Under the pieces are notes generated by a model that worked only from the letters and a program-made list of their open reading frames with translations, had not been told where the DNA came from and did not search any database. Below, one piece after another: positions 1 to 8,912 of a DNA stretch of 18,290 bases. The position numbers and the translations under genes are program-made. Numbering within the stretch: position 1 is the stretch's first letter; every line of letters begins with the position of its first letter. The stretch is from JAEUUM01 sp038326165 (GTDB lineage: Bacteria; Bacteroidota; Bacteroidia; Chitinophagales; Saprospiraceae), in NCBI GenBank assembly GCA_038326165.1, contig JBBQJT010000060.1:1-18290 (forward strand). The letters run 5' to 3'.

Positions 1-2642
1 ATATACTCAGCCATATCTTCGGTGATATATTCACCAACGCCTAATATGATTTTATCTGTATCAGGATGGTAAATATCATGAAGAGTGTATCGTCCATGAA
101 TTCTATTTGCAAGATTTTCGATTGTCTTGTCACCATCTTTAAGAGAAAGTGTTTCGATACCTCTAAGTGTACCACAGTCAACTTCTCTAATTACAACATC
201 CTGAGCAACATCCACCAAACGACGAGTCAGGTAACCTGCATCTGCTGTTTTTAGGGCTGTATCGGCAAGACCTTTACGGGCACCGTGTGTAGAGATAAAG
301 AATTCCAGTACGCTCAAGCCTTCTAGGAAGTTAGATAGGATTGGATTTTCAATGATTTGACCGCCACTGTCACCAGATTTACGAGGTTTTGCCATCAATC
401 CACGCAATCCAGCAAGCTGTTTAATTTGCTGCTTAGATCCACGTGCACCTGAGTCCAACATCATAAATACTGAGTTGAAACCTTCTTTGTCATTGCTAAT
501 TTCTTTTAGCAAGTTATCGGTAATACGATTATCCGCATAAGTCCACTTATCAATAATTTGGTTATAACGTTCGTTGTTGGTGATTAGACCCATGTTATAA
601 TTCTCCCAAATTTCATCTACTTCCGCTTGAGCATCTTGCAACACTTTAGTTCTAACGGTAGGTGAAATCAAATCACCCAAGTTGAAGGACAATCCTCCTT
701 TGAATGACCAGTAGAAACCTTTTTCTTTGATTGCATCAAGAAACTGAGCTGTAACTGCAAAATTTGTTCTGCGAAGAACATTGCTGATTACCGCCTTCAA
801 ATTTCTCTTGGTCAATAATTGATTGATAAAAGGAACGCTTTCAGGAGTTGCTTGGTTAAGCAAAACTCTACCAGCGGTAGTTTCAATTATTGCTGTCACC
901 ATTTCACCGGCTTCATTTTCAACCCTTGCGCGCACTTTCAGCGCAGCATGTAAGTCCAATTTGCCTTCGTTGAATGCAATATTTACTTCTTCATCGGAAT
1001 AGAATGTCTTGCCCGCGCCTTTTACTGGAGTCTTTTCAGTATGCTTTCTTTCCTTTGTAAGGTAGTATAAACCCAAGACCATATCCTGTGATGGAAGGGT
1101 AACTGGGCTTCCGTCTTGTGGATTCAACATGTTGTGCGATGAAAGCATAAGTAATTGTGCTTCCAAAATAGCGGCTTGACCAAGAGGTACGTGAACTGCC
1201 ATTTGATCACCATCAAAATCGGCGTTGAATGCACCACAAACAAGTGGGTGTAATTGAATTGCTTTTCCTTCAATCAATCTTGGTTGAAAAGCTTGAATTG
1301 ATAACCTGTGCAAAGTTGGAGCACGGTTAAGCAATACAGGGTGGCCTTTCAGGATATTTTCGAGGATATCCCATATTACTGGATCTTTTCTGTCAACAAG
1401 TTTCTTTGCAGATTTAACTGTTTTGACAATTCCTCTTTCTATTAATTTGCGAATGATAAACGGCTTGAAAAGTTCAGAAGCCATTTCCTTAGGCAATCCA
1501 CATTCGTGCAATTTCAAAGTTGGACCAACTACGATAACAGAACGACCAGAGTAATCCACACGTTTTCCTAATAGATTCTGACGGAAACGACCTTGCTTTC
1601 CTTTTAGGATGTCACTCAATGATTTTAGAGCTCTTCCACCCTCAGCTTTTACTGCGTTGGATTTACGTGAGTTATCAAATAGTGAGTCAACAGCCTCTTG
1701 TAGCATGCGCTTTTCATTACGTAAAATTACTTCGGGTGCTTTGATCTCTAAAAGTCTCTTAAGTCGATTATTGCGTATGATAACACGACGATATAAGTCA
1801 TTCAAATCAGAACTTGCAAATCGTCCTCCATCCAATGGAACTAAGGGTCTTAGTTCAGGTGGCACAACTGGCAGGTACTGAATGATTGTCCATTCGGGTC
1901 TATTCTCCATTCGTGATTGACCCTCGCGGAATGCTTCAACGATACGCAATCTTTTGAGTGCTTCACTTTTTCTTTGTTGGGAAGTTTCGTTTGCTGCTTG
2001 ATTACGCAATTCGTATGATTGGTTTTCAAGATTCAATCTCATTAGGAGATCTTTCACTGCTTCAGCGCCCATTTTGGCAACGAAACGATCTGGATGATCT
2101 TCTTCAAGAAGGTGATTTTCTTTTGGAAGTTTTTCCAATATTTCAAGATATTCTTCCTCTGTTAGAAGGTCATATATGTTGATACCATCTTTAGCTTTTA
2201 GGCCAGGTTGTATAACCACATAACGTTCATAATAGATGATGCTTTCCAATTTCTTAGATGACAATCCAAGAAGGTATCCGATTTTATTAGGCAATGACTT
2301 GAAAAACCATATGTGAACTACAGGTACCACCAATTTGATGTGCCCCATGCGCTCTCTACGCACTTTCTTCTCCGTCACTTCTACTCCACAACGATCACAA
2401 ACTATTCCTTTGTATCGAATACGTTTATACTTTCCGCAATAGCATTCATAGTCTTTGACTGGACCAAAAATTCTTTCGCAAAATAAACCGTCTCTTTCAG
2501 GCTTGTATGATCGATAGTTGATTGTTTCAGGCTTTAACACTTCACCATAGCTCCTCTCCAAAATCTCGTCTGGGGAAGCCAAGCTGATAGTTATGCTGTC
2601 AAAAGCCTGTGATTGTTTTGTTATTTTCTTACGCAGTGTCAT
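1..2642 (-). CDS. rpoC: RNA polymerase subunit beta' (partial, 3' end outside window)
   Basis: This is the largest catalytic subunit of RNA polymerase. The frame is open from an ATG at 2640-2642 to the window edge, giving about 880 residues of a protein usually near 1,430 in this phylum. Visible in order: the N-terminal zinc-binding domain with Cys67, Cys69, Cys82 and Cys85; the region around 'GKRVDYSGRSVI'; the active-site loop NADFDGDQM, whose Mg-binding residues are Asp475, Asp477 and Asp479; the bridge helix 'GARGSKQQIKQLAGLRGLM' (about residues 729-752); and the start of the trigger loop 'GYLTRRLVDVAQDVV' near residue 800. The C-terminal part is missing only because the window stops. It lies 46 bases after rpoB on the same strand, the usual rpoB-rpoC coupling. 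No Shine-Dalgarno sequence precedes the ATG. All key residues are intact, so the identification is certain. Confidence 0.98.
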   Translation of the reverse strand, partial: MTLRKKITKQSQAFDSITISLASPDEILERSYGEVLKPETINYRSYKPERDGLFCERIFGPVKDYECYCGKYKRIRYKGIVCDRCGVEVTEKKVRRERMGHIKLVVPVVHIWFFKSLPNKIGYLLGLSSKKLESIIYYERYVVIQPGLKAKDGINIYDLLTEEEYLEILEKLPKENHLLEEDHPDRFVAKMGAEAVKDLLMRLNLENQSYELRNQAANETSQQRKSEALKRLRIVEAFREGQSRMENRPEWTIIQYLPVVPPELRPLVPLDGGRFASSDLNDLYRRVIIRNNRLKRLLEIKAPEVILRNEKRMLQEAVDSLFDNSRKSNAVKAEGGRALKSLSDILKGKQGRFRQNLLGKRVDYSGRSVIVVGPTLKLHECGLPKEMASELFKPFIIRKLIERGIVKTVKSAKKLVDRKDPVIWDILENILKGHPVLLNRAPTLHRLSIQAFQPRLIEGKAIQLHPLVCGAFNADFDGDQMAVHVPLGQAAILEAQLLMLSSHNMLNPQDGSPVTLPSQDMVLGLYYLTKERKHTEKTPVKGAGKTFYSDEEVNIAFNEGKLDLHAALKVRARVENEAGEMVTAIIETTAGRVLLNQATPESVPFINQLLTKRNLKAVISNVLRRTNFAVTAQFLDAIKEKGFYWSFKGGLSFNLGDLISPTVRTKVLQDAQAEVDEIWENYNMGLITNNERYNQIIDKWTYADNRITDNLLKEISNDKEGFNSVFMMLDSGARGSKQQIKQLAGLRGLMAKPRKSGDSGGQIIENPILSNFLEGLSVLEFFISTHGARKGLADTALKTADAGYLTRRLVDVAQDVVIREVDCGTLRGIETLSLKDGDKTIENLANRIHGRYTLHDIYHPDTDKIILGVGEYITEDMAEY

Positions 2643-2688
2643 AACTGGTTGTTGAGGTATTTTATGAAAAAACCTGGTTTCTTGATTT

Positions 2689-5600
2689 TTATTCGAACTT
2701 CACATCCAATGCCAAACCTCTCAATTCGTGGATCAATACATTGAATGATTCAGGAATATTAGGAGTTGGCAAACGATCTCCTTTCACGATAGCTTCATAA
2801 GTTTTAGCTCTACCTATGATATCATCTGATTTGACAGTAAGGAGTTCTTGAAGGATATTGGACGCACCATATGCTTCCAATGCCCAAACTTCCATTTCAC
2901 CAAAACGCTGGCCTCCAAATTGAGCTTTACCACCTAAAGGCTGTTGAGTGATCAATGAGTAAGGACCTATGCTTCTAGCGTGCATTTTGTCATCAACCAT
3001 GTGAGCCAATTTCAACATATAGATTACTCCTACTGTTGCTTGTTGGTGGAATCTATCTCCACTTTCACCATCGGTAAGATAAGTTTGTCCCAAGGAAGGC
3101 AATCCTGCTTTTTGGATATATTCTTCAATTTCATGTGCTTTAGCTCCATCAAATATAGGTGTAGAGAATTTCACACCCATTTTTTGGCCTGCCCAGCCCA
3201 ATACAGTTTCGAAGATCTGACCCAAGTTCATCCTTGAAGGTACCCCAAGAGGATTCAATACGATATCAACTGGAGTTCCGTCTTCAAGGAAAGGCATATC
3301 TTCAACCCTTACGATTTTGGATACGATACCTTTGTTTCCATGACGACCGGCCATTTTATCACCTACACGAAGTTTACGTTTTTTGGCGAGATAAACTTTA
3401 GCCAATTTTAACACACCTGCAGGTAGTTCATCTCCAATACTAACGTTGAATTTTTCACGCTTATAACGACCCAATTCTTCGTTGTATTTGATACTGTAGT
3501 TATGCAGCAATTTAGAAATCAAATCATTGGTATCAACTTCTTTGGTCCAGTTAAAATAATCGACCGTACTGAAGTCTATTTCTTTCAAAGTTTGATGAGA
3601 GAACTTGGTGCCCTTAGACAACATTTCTTCATTGTAAACCGAACGAACACCTTCAGAGGTTTTGTTCTTAAGCAAAACCATCAATTTATCAATTAGGATG
3701 GTTTTGAGCTCGTTGGTATTAACTGCATGCTCTTCATCTAGTTTGTTCAATTGTTCCTTTTCTTGATCTTTTTGAACTCTATCTTTCTTGGCTCTTGCAA
3801 AAAGCTGTTTGCCAATTACAATGCCTGAAGTAGATGGAGGCGCTTTGAGTGATGCATCTTTCACATCTCCAGCTTTATCACCAAAGATTGCTCTAAGAAG
3901 TTTTTCTTCAGGAGTAGGATCTGACTCACCTTTCGGAGTGATCTTTCCAATTAATATGTCTCCTTCATTGACCCAAGCACCGATGCGAATGATACCATTT
4001 TCATCAAGATCTTTGGTTGCTTCTTCACTTACATTCGGAATGTCCGAAGTAAGTTCTTCTTCACCCAACTTGGTATCACGTACATCCAATTCAAAGTGTT
4101 CAATATGGATAGAGCTGAAAATATCTTCAACAACAACCCTTTCGGAGATCACTATGGCATCTTCAAAGTTGTAACCTTTCCATGGCATGAATGCTACTTT
4201 CAAGTTTTGTCCTAGGGCCAATTCACCATTTTCTGTAGCGTATCCATCGCATAAAATCTGTCCCTTAACCACACGTTGTCCTTTGAGAACAATAGGCTTC
4301 AAGTTGATACAAGTTCCTTGGTTGGTACGAGCAAATTTGGTCAACTTGTATGTTTTGCGATTGTCTTCAAATGAAATCAATTGCTCTTCTTCTGTTCTAT
4401 CGTAGCAGATAGTAATAATGTTGGCGTCGACATAATCCACATAGCCATCACCTTCGGCATTGATAAGCATTCTGCTATCTCTTGCAACCTTACCTTCAAG
4501 TCCAGTTCCTACAATCGGAGCACTTGGTTTAAGTAACGGAACAGCTTGACGTTGCATGTTAGATCCCATCAAGGCACGGTTGGCATCATCATTCTCCAAG
4601 AAAGGAATCATTGACGCAGAAACACCAACTATCTGATTGGGAGCTACATCCATATAATCTACTTCAGATGCGCTCAATTCAGGAAATTCACCATGTTCAC
4701 GGCACTTGATTCTTTCAGATTCAAAAGCTCCTTCAATAGTGATTGGTGAATTAGCTTGTGCAATTCTTGCTGTATCTTCACCTTCAGCGGACAAATAAAG
4801 CACCTCTGATTTCAGATCGACCAATCCAGTATTCACCCTTCTGTATGGAGTTTCTAAGAAACCCATTTTATTAATCTTGGCATGAACACATAAGGTAGAA
4901 ATCAAGCCGATATTCGGGCCTTCAGGAGTTTCGATGGTACACAAACGACCGTAGTGGCTGTAGTGTACATCACGAACCTCAAATCCTGCTCTTTCACGGG
5001 AAAGACCACCGGGACCTAGAGCTGATATCCTTCTTTTGTGCGTTATTTCACTCAGAGGATTGGTTTGATCCAAGAATTGTGACAATTGGCTGGTTCCAAA
5101 AAAGCTGTTAATAACAGAAGAAAGTGTACGGGCATTGATCAGGTCAATTGGCGTAAAAACTTCATTGTCACGCACATTCATCCTTTCGCGGATAGTACGA
5201 GCCATTCTGGCAAGACCGACACCAAACTGGGCATACAATTGTTCACCGACTGTTCGAACACGTCTATTGCTCAAGTGATCGATATCATCAATTTCAGCTT
5301 TTTGGTTGATCAGTGCGATCAAATATTTCACGATACAAATGATATCATCCTTGGTAAGAACCAAAGTTTCATCAGGTGTAGACAAATTAAGTTTTCGGTT
5401 GATTTTGTATCTTCCAACTTCACCTAAATTGTACCTTTTATCGCTAAAGAATAATTTATCGATTATACCACGAGCAGTTTCTTCATCAGGTGGCTCTGTA
5501 CCTCTTAACTGACGATAGATATATTGTACGGCTTCGATTTCAGAACTTGTTGGGTCTTTTTGAAGGGTATTGAAGATAATTGTATAATCTTCATTCAATT

Positions 5601-6507
5601 CTTCTTTTTGGATGATAACAGTATCGAGACCTGATTCCAGGATCAGCTCCAAATTAGCTTCATCAATTGCGACATCACGATCCAGAATGATTTCATTTCT
5701 TTCGATGGTTACCACTTCACCAGTGTCTTCATCTACAAAATCCTCGGTCCATGATCTAAGAACCCTTGCTGCAAGTTTTCTACCTACAAATTTGCTCAGT
5801 TCAGTTCTATTATTTGGAACCTCTTCAGCCAATCCAAAAATATTTAGGATTGCTTTATCGGTATCGTAACCAATAGCCCGAAGCAAAGTTGTAACAGGAA
5901 ACTTCTTTTTACGGTCGATGTAAGCATACATCACTGTATTGATATCAGTAGCAAACTCCATCCAAGCCCCTTTGAAAGGGATTACTCTGGCGGAGTAAAT
6001 TTTTGTACCATTTGGGTGGACACTTTGTCCAAAAAATACACCCGGTGATCTATGCAATTGCGAAACGATTACTCGTTCAGCTCCGTTGATTACAAAAGTA
6101 CCTTTGGGTGTCATGTAGGGAATATTTCCTAGAAATACATCCTGTACGATAGTTTGAAAGTCAACGTGTTCTACATCATTACAAGAAAGTCTTAATTTGG
6201 CTTTCAATGGAACTGAATAGGTCAAGCCTCTTTCAATACATTCATCGATATCGTAACGGGGAGGATCTACGAAATAATCTAAGAATTCCAGCACGAAAAT
6301 ACTTCTCGCATCGGTGATAGGAAAATTTTCTTGAAAAACTTTGAAGAGACCTTCGTCGATTCTGTTTTCAGGAGTTGTTTCAAGCTGAAAAAATTCTTGG
6401 AACGATTTTAGCTGTACTTCTAAGAGATCAGGTGGAGCAAGAGGAAATTTGATCTTGCCAAAATTGATGCGCTTGCTGTCAGCCGCGATTGCTATACTAT
6501 TGGTCAT
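2689..6507 (-). CDS. rpoB: RNA polymerase subunit beta
   Basis: This 1,272-residue protein is the second catalytic subunit of RNA polymerase, of normal length for Bacteroidota. The protrusion and lobe regions occupy the first 450 residues. The rifampicin-pocket cluster starts at Phe470 and keeps the sensitive-type residues Asp480, His490 and Ser495 (E. coli Asp516, His526, Ser531). It is followed by the 'ETPEGPNIGLI' segment. The C-terminal half has the flap and the active-site segment 'GDKMAGRHGNKGIVSK' (about 1040-1060), and the end carries the 'KAQFGGQRFGEMEVWALEAYGA' switch/clamp anchor region. The start codon is ATG at 6505-6507 with an AT-rich, Shine-Dalgarno-free leader. It is separated from rplL by a 184-base spacer with a strong hairpin, and rpoC follows after 46 bases. 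Nothing suggests truncation or resistance substitutions at the three named positions. Confidence 0.99.
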   Translation of the reverse strand: MTNSIAIAADSKRINFGKIKFPLAPPDLLEVQLKSFQEFFQLETTPENRIDEGLFKVFQENFPITDARSIFVLEFLDYFVDPPRYDIDECIERGLTYSVPLKAKLRLSCNDVEHVDFQTIVQDVFLGNIPYMTPKGTFVINGAERVIVSQLHRSPGVFFGQSVHPNGTKIYSARVIPFKGAWMEFATDINTVMYAYIDRKKKFPVTTLLRAIGYDTDKAILNIFGLAEEVPNNRTELSKFVGRKLAARVLRSWTEDFVDEDTGEVVTIERNEIILDRDVAIDEANLELILESGLDTVIIQKEELNEDYTIIFNTLQKDPTSSEIEAVQYIYRQLRGTEPPDEETARGIIDKLFFSDKRYNLGEVGRYKINRKLNLSTPDETLVLTKDDIICIVKYLIALINQKAEIDDIDHLSNRRVRTVGEQLYAQFGVGLARMARTIRERMNVRDNEVFTPIDLINARTLSSVINSFFGTSQLSQFLDQTNPLSEITHKRRISALGPGGLSRERAGFEVRDVHYSHYGRLCTIETPEGPNIGLISTLCVHAKINKMGFLETPYRRVNTGLVDLKSEVLYLSAEGEDTARIAQANSPITIEGAFESERIKCREHGEFPELSASEVDYMDVAPNQIVGVSASMIPFLENDDANRALMGSNMQRQAVPLLKPSAPIVGTGLEGKVARDSRMLINAEGDGYVDYVDANIITICYDRTEEEQLISFEDNRKTYKLTKFARTNQGTCINLKPIVLKGQRVVKGQILCDGYATENGELALGQNLKVAFMPWKGYNFEDAIVISERVVVEDIFSSIHIEHFELDVRDTKLGEEELTSDIPNVSEEATKDLDENGIIRIGAWVNEGDILIGKITPKGESDPTPEEKLLRAIFGDKAGDVKDASLKAPPSTSGIVIGKQLFARAKKDRVQKDQEKEQLNKLDEEHAVNTNELKTILIDKLMVLLKNKTSEGVRSVYNEEMLSKGTKFSHQTLKEIDFSTVDYFNWTKEVDTNDLISKLLHNYSIKYNEELGRYKREKFNVSIGDELPAGVLKLAKVYLAKKRKLRVGDKMAGRHGNKGIVSKIVRVEDMPFLEDGTPVDIVLNPLGVPSRMNLGQIFETVLGWAGQKMGVKFSTPIFDGAKAHEIEEYIQKAGLPSLGQTYLTDGESGDRFHQQATVGVIYMLKLAHMVDDKMHARSIGPYSLITQQPLGGKAQFGGQRFGEMEVWALEAYGASNILQELLTVKSDDIIGRAKTYEAIVKGDRLPTPNIPESFNVLIHELRGLALDVKFE

Positions 6508-6584
6508 TTACCACAATATTATTTGATGATACCACTTCGCTTGGGGGAGTGATCAAAAATTCTACAAGCTGTTTACACAACAAT

Positions 6585-6619
6585 AGGTTTAAGCGAATGT
6601 TGCACACTCGCTCAAACCT
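6585..6619 (-). promoter_or_regulatory. Hairpin in rplL-rpoB spacer (possible attenuator or RNase processing site)
   Basis: In the minus-strand RNA the arms AGGTTTGAGCGA and TCGCTTAAACCT pair over 12 bp with a single G-U wobble, around an 11-base loop. No U-tract follows, so it is not a canonical intrinsic terminator. In E. coli the rplL-rpoB spacer holds an attenuator and an RNase III site that set the ratio of ribosomal protein to polymerase mRNA. A similar role here is an inference from position and structure. Confidence 0.6.
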
Positions 6620-6691
6620 TATGTCTAATTTATGTCGAAGTTCTGCCTTTTTGGCAACATACTTGAGTAATCTATCTTATTGAAAAATTAA

Positions 6692-7066
6692 TTATTTCAA
6701 TTCAATAGATGCACCTGCAGTTTCAAGGGCAGTCTTGATAGATTCAGCTTCGTCCTTAGTACAACCACCCTTAACAAGAGTTGGAGCAGCGTCTACTAAG
6801 TCCTTTGCTTCCTTCAAACCAAGGCCCAGCAAATTCTTAACTTCTTTTACAACGTTTAGTTTACCAGCGCCAGCTGCAGACATATATACGTCAAACGATG
6901 TCTTTTCTGCAACAGCAGCTTCACCGCCAGCAGGAGCAGCAGCAACAGCTACAGCAGCAGCAGCGGGTTCGATTCCATACTCGTCTTTGAGGATGGTAGC
7001 TAACTCAGAAACCTCCTTCACGGTTAGGTTTACTAGTTGGTCAGCAATTGCTTTTAAATCAGCCAT
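6692..7066 (-). CDS. rplL: 50S ribosomal protein bL12 (L7/L12)
   Basis: This 124-residue protein is the multi-copy stalk protein that recruits translational GTPases such as EF-Tu to the ribosome. The N-terminal dimerisation helices (about 1-32) are followed by an alanine-rich hinge (about 34-53). The C-terminal factor-binding domain begins near residue 54 and carries the conserved stretch 'NVVKEVKNLLGLGLKEAKDLV'. Length and domain order are normal. It lies 68 bases downstream of rplJ, its stalk-base partner, and upstream of rpoB. The region before the ATG is almost pure A/T with no Shine-Dalgarno sequence. Confidence 0.98.
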   Translation of the reverse strand: MADLKAIADQLVNLTVKEVSELATILKDEYGIEPAAAAVAVAAAPAGGEAAVAEKTSFDVYMSAAGAGKLNVVKEVKNLLGLGLKEAKDLVDAAPTLVKGGCTKDEAESIKTALETAGASIELK

Positions 7067-7134
7067 TTTTAATTTTTTTAAGTTGGATCAAATATTTATT
7101 CTGTAGTGTGCGGTGTAACACTTGGAAGCCTTAA

Positions 7135-7665
7135 TTATTGAGCACGTTCTTCTAGTGTCTTTAGTAAACCAGCGATGGTTGAACCACCTGATTTTAGAGC
7201 ACTAATAACGTTCTTAGCAGGAGATTGGAGCAACATGATGATATCGCCAACCAACTCTTCTTTAGATTTAATTGCAATCAATGCATCCAAATCATCGCCG
7301 ATATAAACAGCGGTATCAACATAAACTGCTTTTACGATTGGTCTATCTACAGATGCAGATTTACGAAACGCTTTAATCAGCTTTGCGGGTTCAGAAGCAT
7401 TCTCAGTGAAGAGAATTGCAGTAGGTCCATGCAAAGAATCATATAATCCTTCGTAACCTCTTTCTGCGCCAAAAGATTCTAACGCTTTACGAGCCAAAGT
7501 ATTTTTGACTACATGCATTTGAATACCTTTTTCGTAACATTTTGCTCTCAAAATGTTTATTTGTGCAACAGATAATGAAGAAGAATCTGCTAGGTAGAAA
7601 ATATTAGCATCACTGAACTTCTCTTTCAGCTGGTCAATAGCAATTGCTTTTTGTGACTTTATCAT
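7135..7665 (-). CDS. rplJ: 50S ribosomal protein uL10
   Basis: This 176-residue protein is the base of the ribosomal stalk; it binds 23S rRNA through its N-terminal domain and L7/L12 dimers through its C-terminal helix. Recognisable are the N-terminal segment 'LKEKFSDANIFYLADSSSLSVAQINILR', the 'VVKNTLARKAL' motif typical of L10, and 'LHGPTAILF'. The start is ATG at 7663-7665. It sits only 21 bases after rplA, which leaves no room for the long L10-L12 autoregulatory leader found upstream of rplJ in E. coli. Any feedback control must use another site. Identification is secure from sequence and from the rplKAJL order. Confidence 0.97.
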   Translation of the reverse strand: MIKSQKAIAIDQLKEKFSDANIFYLADSSSLSVAQINILRAKCYEKGIQMHVVKNTLARKALESFGAERGYEGLYDSLHGPTAILFTENASEPAKLIKAFRKSASVDRPIVKAVYVDTAVYIGDDLDALIAIKSKEELVGDIIMLLQSPAKNVISALKSGGSTIAGLLKTLEERAQ

Positions 7666-7686
7666 ATCAGGGAGATTGAGGAGTTG

Positions 7687-8379
7687 TTATTTAATTGTTC
7701 GAGGATCTACTTTGATACCAGGGCTCATTGTACTTGCAATAGCAATGGACTTAAAATAAATTCCCTTAGAAGATGATGGTTTCATCTTATTTAAGGTAGA
7801 TAACAATTCAGAGGCATTCTCAAGTAAGTTCTCAGGAGAGAAACCTATTCTTCCGATCGAAGAGTGAATTATTCCGAATTTATCAACCCTAAATGAGATT
7901 TTTCCACCTTTGACATCTTGTACAGCTGAGGCAACATCCATAGTTACTGTACCAGTTTTGGGATTTGGCATCAAGCCTCTTGGGCCTAGTATTCTACCAA
8001 TTTTACCCAACTGAGCCATAACTGTTGGCATTGCAACAATCACATCAACATCAGTCCAACCTCCAGCAATTTTTTGGATATACTCATCCAATCCAACATA
8101 ATCAGCACCAGCTGCTGTTGCTTCTGCTTCCTTATCAGGAGTACACAATACAAGAACAGTTTTGGTTTTACCAGTACCATGAGGTAATGTTACAGTACCA
8201 CGGATTGCTTGGTCAGCTTTTCTTGGGTCAACACCCAAACGGACATGTACGTCCACTGATGAGTTGAATTTGGTTGTATTTACTTCTTTAACCAATTTCA
8301 TTGCCTCATCTAGAGGGTAGAGCTTATTCGGATCTACCTTGTCAGCAATAGCTGCTCTTCTTTTTGAAACTTTAGGCAT
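7687..8379 (-). CDS. rplA: 50S ribosomal protein uL1
   Basis: This protein forms the mobile L1 stalk near the ribosomal E site and in many bacteria also represses its own L11-L1 mRNA. I place the start at ATG 8377-8379, giving 230 residues beginning MPKVSKRRAA, the family's usual N-terminus and length. An in-frame TTG at 8404-8406 would add nine residues (ALNLNVFI after the initiator) with no family resemblance and is rejected. The diagnostic motif 'LGPRGLMPNPKTGT' lies at residues 131-144. It follows rplK in the standard L11-L1 pair. The 71-base spacer contains an imperfect hairpin that could be regulatory, though this is untested. Confidence 0.97.
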   Translation of the reverse strand: MPKVSKRRAAIADKVDPNKLYPLDEAMKLVKEVNTTKFNSSVDVHVRLGVDPRKADQAIRGTVTLPHGTGKTKTVLVLCTPDKEAEATAAGADYVGLDEYIQKIAGGWTDVDVIVAMPTVMAQLGKIGRILGPRGLMPNPKTGTVTMDVASAVQDVKGGKISFRVDKFGIIHSSIGRIGFSPENLLENASELLSTLNKMKPSSSKGIYFKSIAIASTMSPGIKVDPRTIK

Positions 8380-8401
8380 AATAAAAACATTTAGGTTTAG
8401 C

Positions 8402-8431
8402 GCCAATTATTACTAATATTAGAGTATTGGC
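8402..8431 (-). promoter_or_regulatory. Imperfect hairpin between rplK and rplA
   Basis: The arms GCCAAT and ATTGGC enclose an inner ACT/AGT pairing with an asymmetric bulge, just upstream of the rplA start. It could be a control element for rplA or simply a spacer structure. L1 feedback in E. coli acts at the start of the L11-L1 message, so this position differs from that precedent. The call rests only on the inverted repeat. Confidence 0.3.
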
Positions 8432-8450
8432 TCCCTCTAGAAAATATAAT

Positions 8451-8894
8451 TTACTCAGACCAAGGAGGAGTACCAGTTACAGTAAGACCCATAGATCTTG
8501 CGGTTCCAGCAACCATTTTCATAGCTGATTCAATTTTGTATGCGTTCAAATCCGGCATTTTTACTTCAGCAATTTCTTTAACTTGATCCCAAGTTACAGA
8601 ACCGACTTTGTCACGGTTAGGCTGTGAAGATCCTTTTTTGATATTAGCAGCCTCCATAAGCTGAATTGCAGCTGGAGGAGTTTTGATTTCGAATTCAAAT
8701 GACTTATCGGCATAAACTTCTATCAATACTGGCAATATTTTGCCTGGCATATCTTGGGTTCTAGCATTAAATCTTTTGCAGAATTCCATGATGTTGACAC
8801 CCTTGGATCCCAAAGCTGGGCCAATAGGAGGAGCAGGGTTGGCGGCACCGCCTTTAACCTGTAGCTTAATTAAATACTGGACTTCTTTTGCCAT
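8451..8894 (-). CDS. rplK: 50S ribosomal protein uL11
   Basis: This 147-residue protein belongs to the GTPase-associated centre, where it binds 23S rRNA and is needed for RelA-type stringent signalling and release-factor function in bacteria. The N-terminal domain has the proline-rich switch 'NPAPPIGPALGSKGVNIMEF' (about residues 19-38). The C-terminal rRNA-binding domain ends in 'GTARSMGLTVTG', the family signature. The length is normal. It begins 18 bases after nusG on the same strand and precedes rplA, the universal order. No Shine-Dalgarno sequence precedes the ATG. Confidence 0.98.
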   Translation of the reverse strand: MAKEVQYLIKLQVKGGAANPAPPIGPALGSKGVNIMEFCKRFNARTQDMPGKILPVLIEVYADKSFEFEIKTPPAAIQLMEAANIKKGSSQPNRDKVGSVTWDQVKEIAEVKMPDLNAYKIESAMKMVAGTARSMGLTVTGTPPWSE

Positions 8895-8912
8895 TATAAA
8901 TGTCTTAACTTG

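Noticed and set aside
1609..2182. Plus-strand open frames opposite rpoC.
   Set aside because: They lie wholly inside a well-conserved reading frame on the other strand, and their translations resemble no family. They are shadow frames.
3788..4405. Plus-strand open frames of 72 to 128 residues opposite rpoB.
   Set aside because: rpoB is intact and conserved through this stretch, and the antisense products are low-complexity and serine-rich. There is no promoter or terminator support.
6735..7106. A 123-residue plus-strand frame opposite rplL.
   Set aside because: It is a mirror of the alanine-rich hinge and the L7/L12 C-terminal domain; no independent coding evidence exists.
7067..7134. A small inverted repeat (AGTGT / ACACT) in the rplJ-rplL spacer.
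   Set aside because: Only 5 bp with an 8-base loop; too weak to call a regulatory element.
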